Origin: Dyadobacter subterraneus
Lineage (GTDB): Bacteria; Bacteroidota; Bacteroidia; Cytophagales; Spirosomataceae
Direction: 5' to 3'
NCBI RefSeq assembly: GCF_015221875.1
Contig: NZ_JACYGY010000001.1
Span: forward strand, 434,001-498,000
Length of the DNA stretch: 64,000 nt
Of this stretch, positions 63,200-64,000 are shown in pieces. A program made the translations under genes and the position numbers. The first letter of the stretch is position 1, and every line of letters begins with the position of its first letter. The notes beneath the pieces are model-generated. The model did no database searches. It was not told the DNA's origin and saw only the letters and a program-made list of their open reading frames with translations.

Positions 63200-64000
63200 A
63201 TGAAATTATTAAAAACGACAGTCTGGGCATTACTTATTGGCCTTTCCTTCCAAAGCTGCGCGAAGAAAGCGGAGGAAAAAAAGGAAGAAACCTCAACAGA
63301 ACAAAAATCAGAATCCAGAGAAATCTGGACAAAAGAGCAGGCCAAAGAATGGTATGGCAAAAAAGACTGGATTGTTGGTGCCGACTTTTTACCAAGCACA
63401 GCCATCAATCAGCTTGAAATGTTTCAGGAAGCTTCTTTTGATACTGCAACAATTAATAAAGAATTGGGCTGGGCAGAAGGAATTGGCATGAATACGATGC
63501 GGGTTTATCTTCACGATCTTTTATGGCAGCAGGATTCTACCGGATTTTTGAAAAGACTGGATACTTTCCTTACCATTGCAGATAAACATAAAATCAAACC
63601 AGTTTTCGTGATCTTCGATTCCTGCTGGGATCCTTTTCCAAAATTAGGAACACAACGCGCGCCAAAGCCGGGCGTTCATAATTCAGGATGGGTACAAAGT
63701 CCGGGTTATGACGCTTTGAAAGACAGTACGCAATATCCTCGCCTGGAACGATATGTAAAAGGTGTTGTGAAAAAATTTGCTGACGACGATCGCGTTTTGG
63801 CATGGGATATCTGGAATGAGCCGGATAATACAAATAACAGTTCGTATGGAAAAATTGAACTTCCTAATAAAGTGGATTACGTATTGCCACTTATGAAAAA
63901 AGCTTTTGGCTGGGCAAGATCTGTAAATCCTGAACAACCATTAACTGCTGGCGTTTGGGCAGGCGACTGGACTTCACACGAAACTTTGAAACCAATCGAA
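63200..64000 (+). CDS. GH5-like glycosidase lipoprotein (3'-truncated by the window edge)
   Basis: The frame opens at ATG 63200 and is still open at base 64000 (267 codons). The first residues are a lipoprotein signal with lipobox SFQSC (Cys at 20) followed by a Lys/Glu-rich linker, so the enzyme is surface- or periplasm-anchored. Then comes a (beta/alpha)8-type sequence: GIGMNTMRVYLHDLLW, KIKPVFVIFDSC and AWDIWNEPDN with the acid/base Glu at 207. The match is to clan GH-A, closest by pattern to GH5. The nucleophile Glu would be beyond the window. It follows the GH43 gene by 148 bases. Confidence 0.85.
   Translation, partial: MKLLKTTVWALLIGLSFQSCAKKAEEKKEETSTEQKSESREIWTKEQAKEWYGKKDWIVGADFLPSTAINQLEMFQEASFDTATINKELGWAEGIGMNTMRVYLHDLLWQQDSTGFLKRLDTFLTIADKHKIKPVFVIFDSCWDPFPKLGTQRAPKPGVHNSGWVQSPGYDALKDSTQYPRLERYVKGVVKKFADDDRVLAWDIWNEPDNTNNSSYGKIELPNKVDYVLPLMKKAFGWARSVNPEQPLTAGVWAGDWTSHETLKPIE

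Overview
The window looks like a chromosomal segment of a Bacteroidota member of the order Cytophagales, most like Dyadobacter or another Spirosomataceae genus (inference from gene content, not a database match). Pointers are a type IX secretion component (PorQ), a PUR-alpha (DUF3276) protein, DUF1080 and Gfo/Idh/MocA sugar-catabolism proteins, SerB-SerA fusion, several genes without a Shine-Dalgarno sequence, and promoters of the Bacteroidota type (TTG, about 19 bases, TAnnTTTG). No rRNA, tRNA, CRISPR array, prophage or complete insertion sequence was seen.

Layout. 0-6.4 kb: end of an unknown gene, exonuclease III, a Uma2-family protein, an RluE-type pseudouridine synthase, mutS and a nucleoside-type permease. 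6.4-15.2 kb: short palindromic repeats, a glycine-rich RRM protein, a secreted SMP-30-like propeller, a 1149-residue HEAT plus double DUF1080 protein next to a Tat-exported Gfo/Idh/MocA oxidoreductase, and a secreted Xaa-Pro aminopeptidase. 15.3-22.1 kb: a GH13 enzyme, a lipoprotein propeller, a dihaem cytochrome c, an acyl-CoA carboxylase beta subunit and porQ. 22.1-24.7 kb: an accessory patch with a HEAT protein, a PIN toxin-antitoxin pair whose toxin is broken, a PUR-alpha/HTH fusion and an MntA-HepT pair whose hepT is broken. 24.8-31.4 kb: double ABC ATPase, DJ-1/PfpI protein, clpB, glutamine amidotransferase and phosphoribosyltransferase. 31.4-32.2 kb: an apparently intact RelE/ParE pair framed by two inverted 25-bp repeats. 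32.2-40.7 kb: GH36 alpha-galactosidase, Kup potassium transporter, an Nramp transporter divergent from a DtxR-type regulator with a recognisable operator, LptF/G permease and an EamA transporter.

40.7-47.3 kb is a co-directional surface-glycan locus: two GtrB-like polyprenyl-phosphate glycosyltransferases, two large polytopic proteins and an MBOAT acyltransferase. 47.4-55.2 kb holds a GroES-like protein, aldo/keto reductase, DEAD-box helicase, DUF4173 membrane protein, polysaccharide deacetylase, cold-shock protein and a YheT-type hydrolase. 55.4-58.6 kb encodes the whole phosphorylated serine pathway in two genes (a SerB-SerA fusion and SerC), separated by a helically phased 4+4 array of GTCA/TGAC half-sites. 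58.7-59.4 kb is an apparently intact PIN toxin-antitoxin pair. 59.9-64 kb starts a secreted carbohydrate-degradation cluster: a large histidine-rich unknown, a GH43 enzyme and a GH5-like lipoprotein that runs off the window.

The features I judge most worth follow-up are the 10-bp-phased palindromic array before serC, the inverted repeats that supply the stop codons of both genes flanking a toxin-antitoxin cassette, the two decayed toxin genes beside intact partners (including loss of the HepT tyrosine), and the glycan locus.
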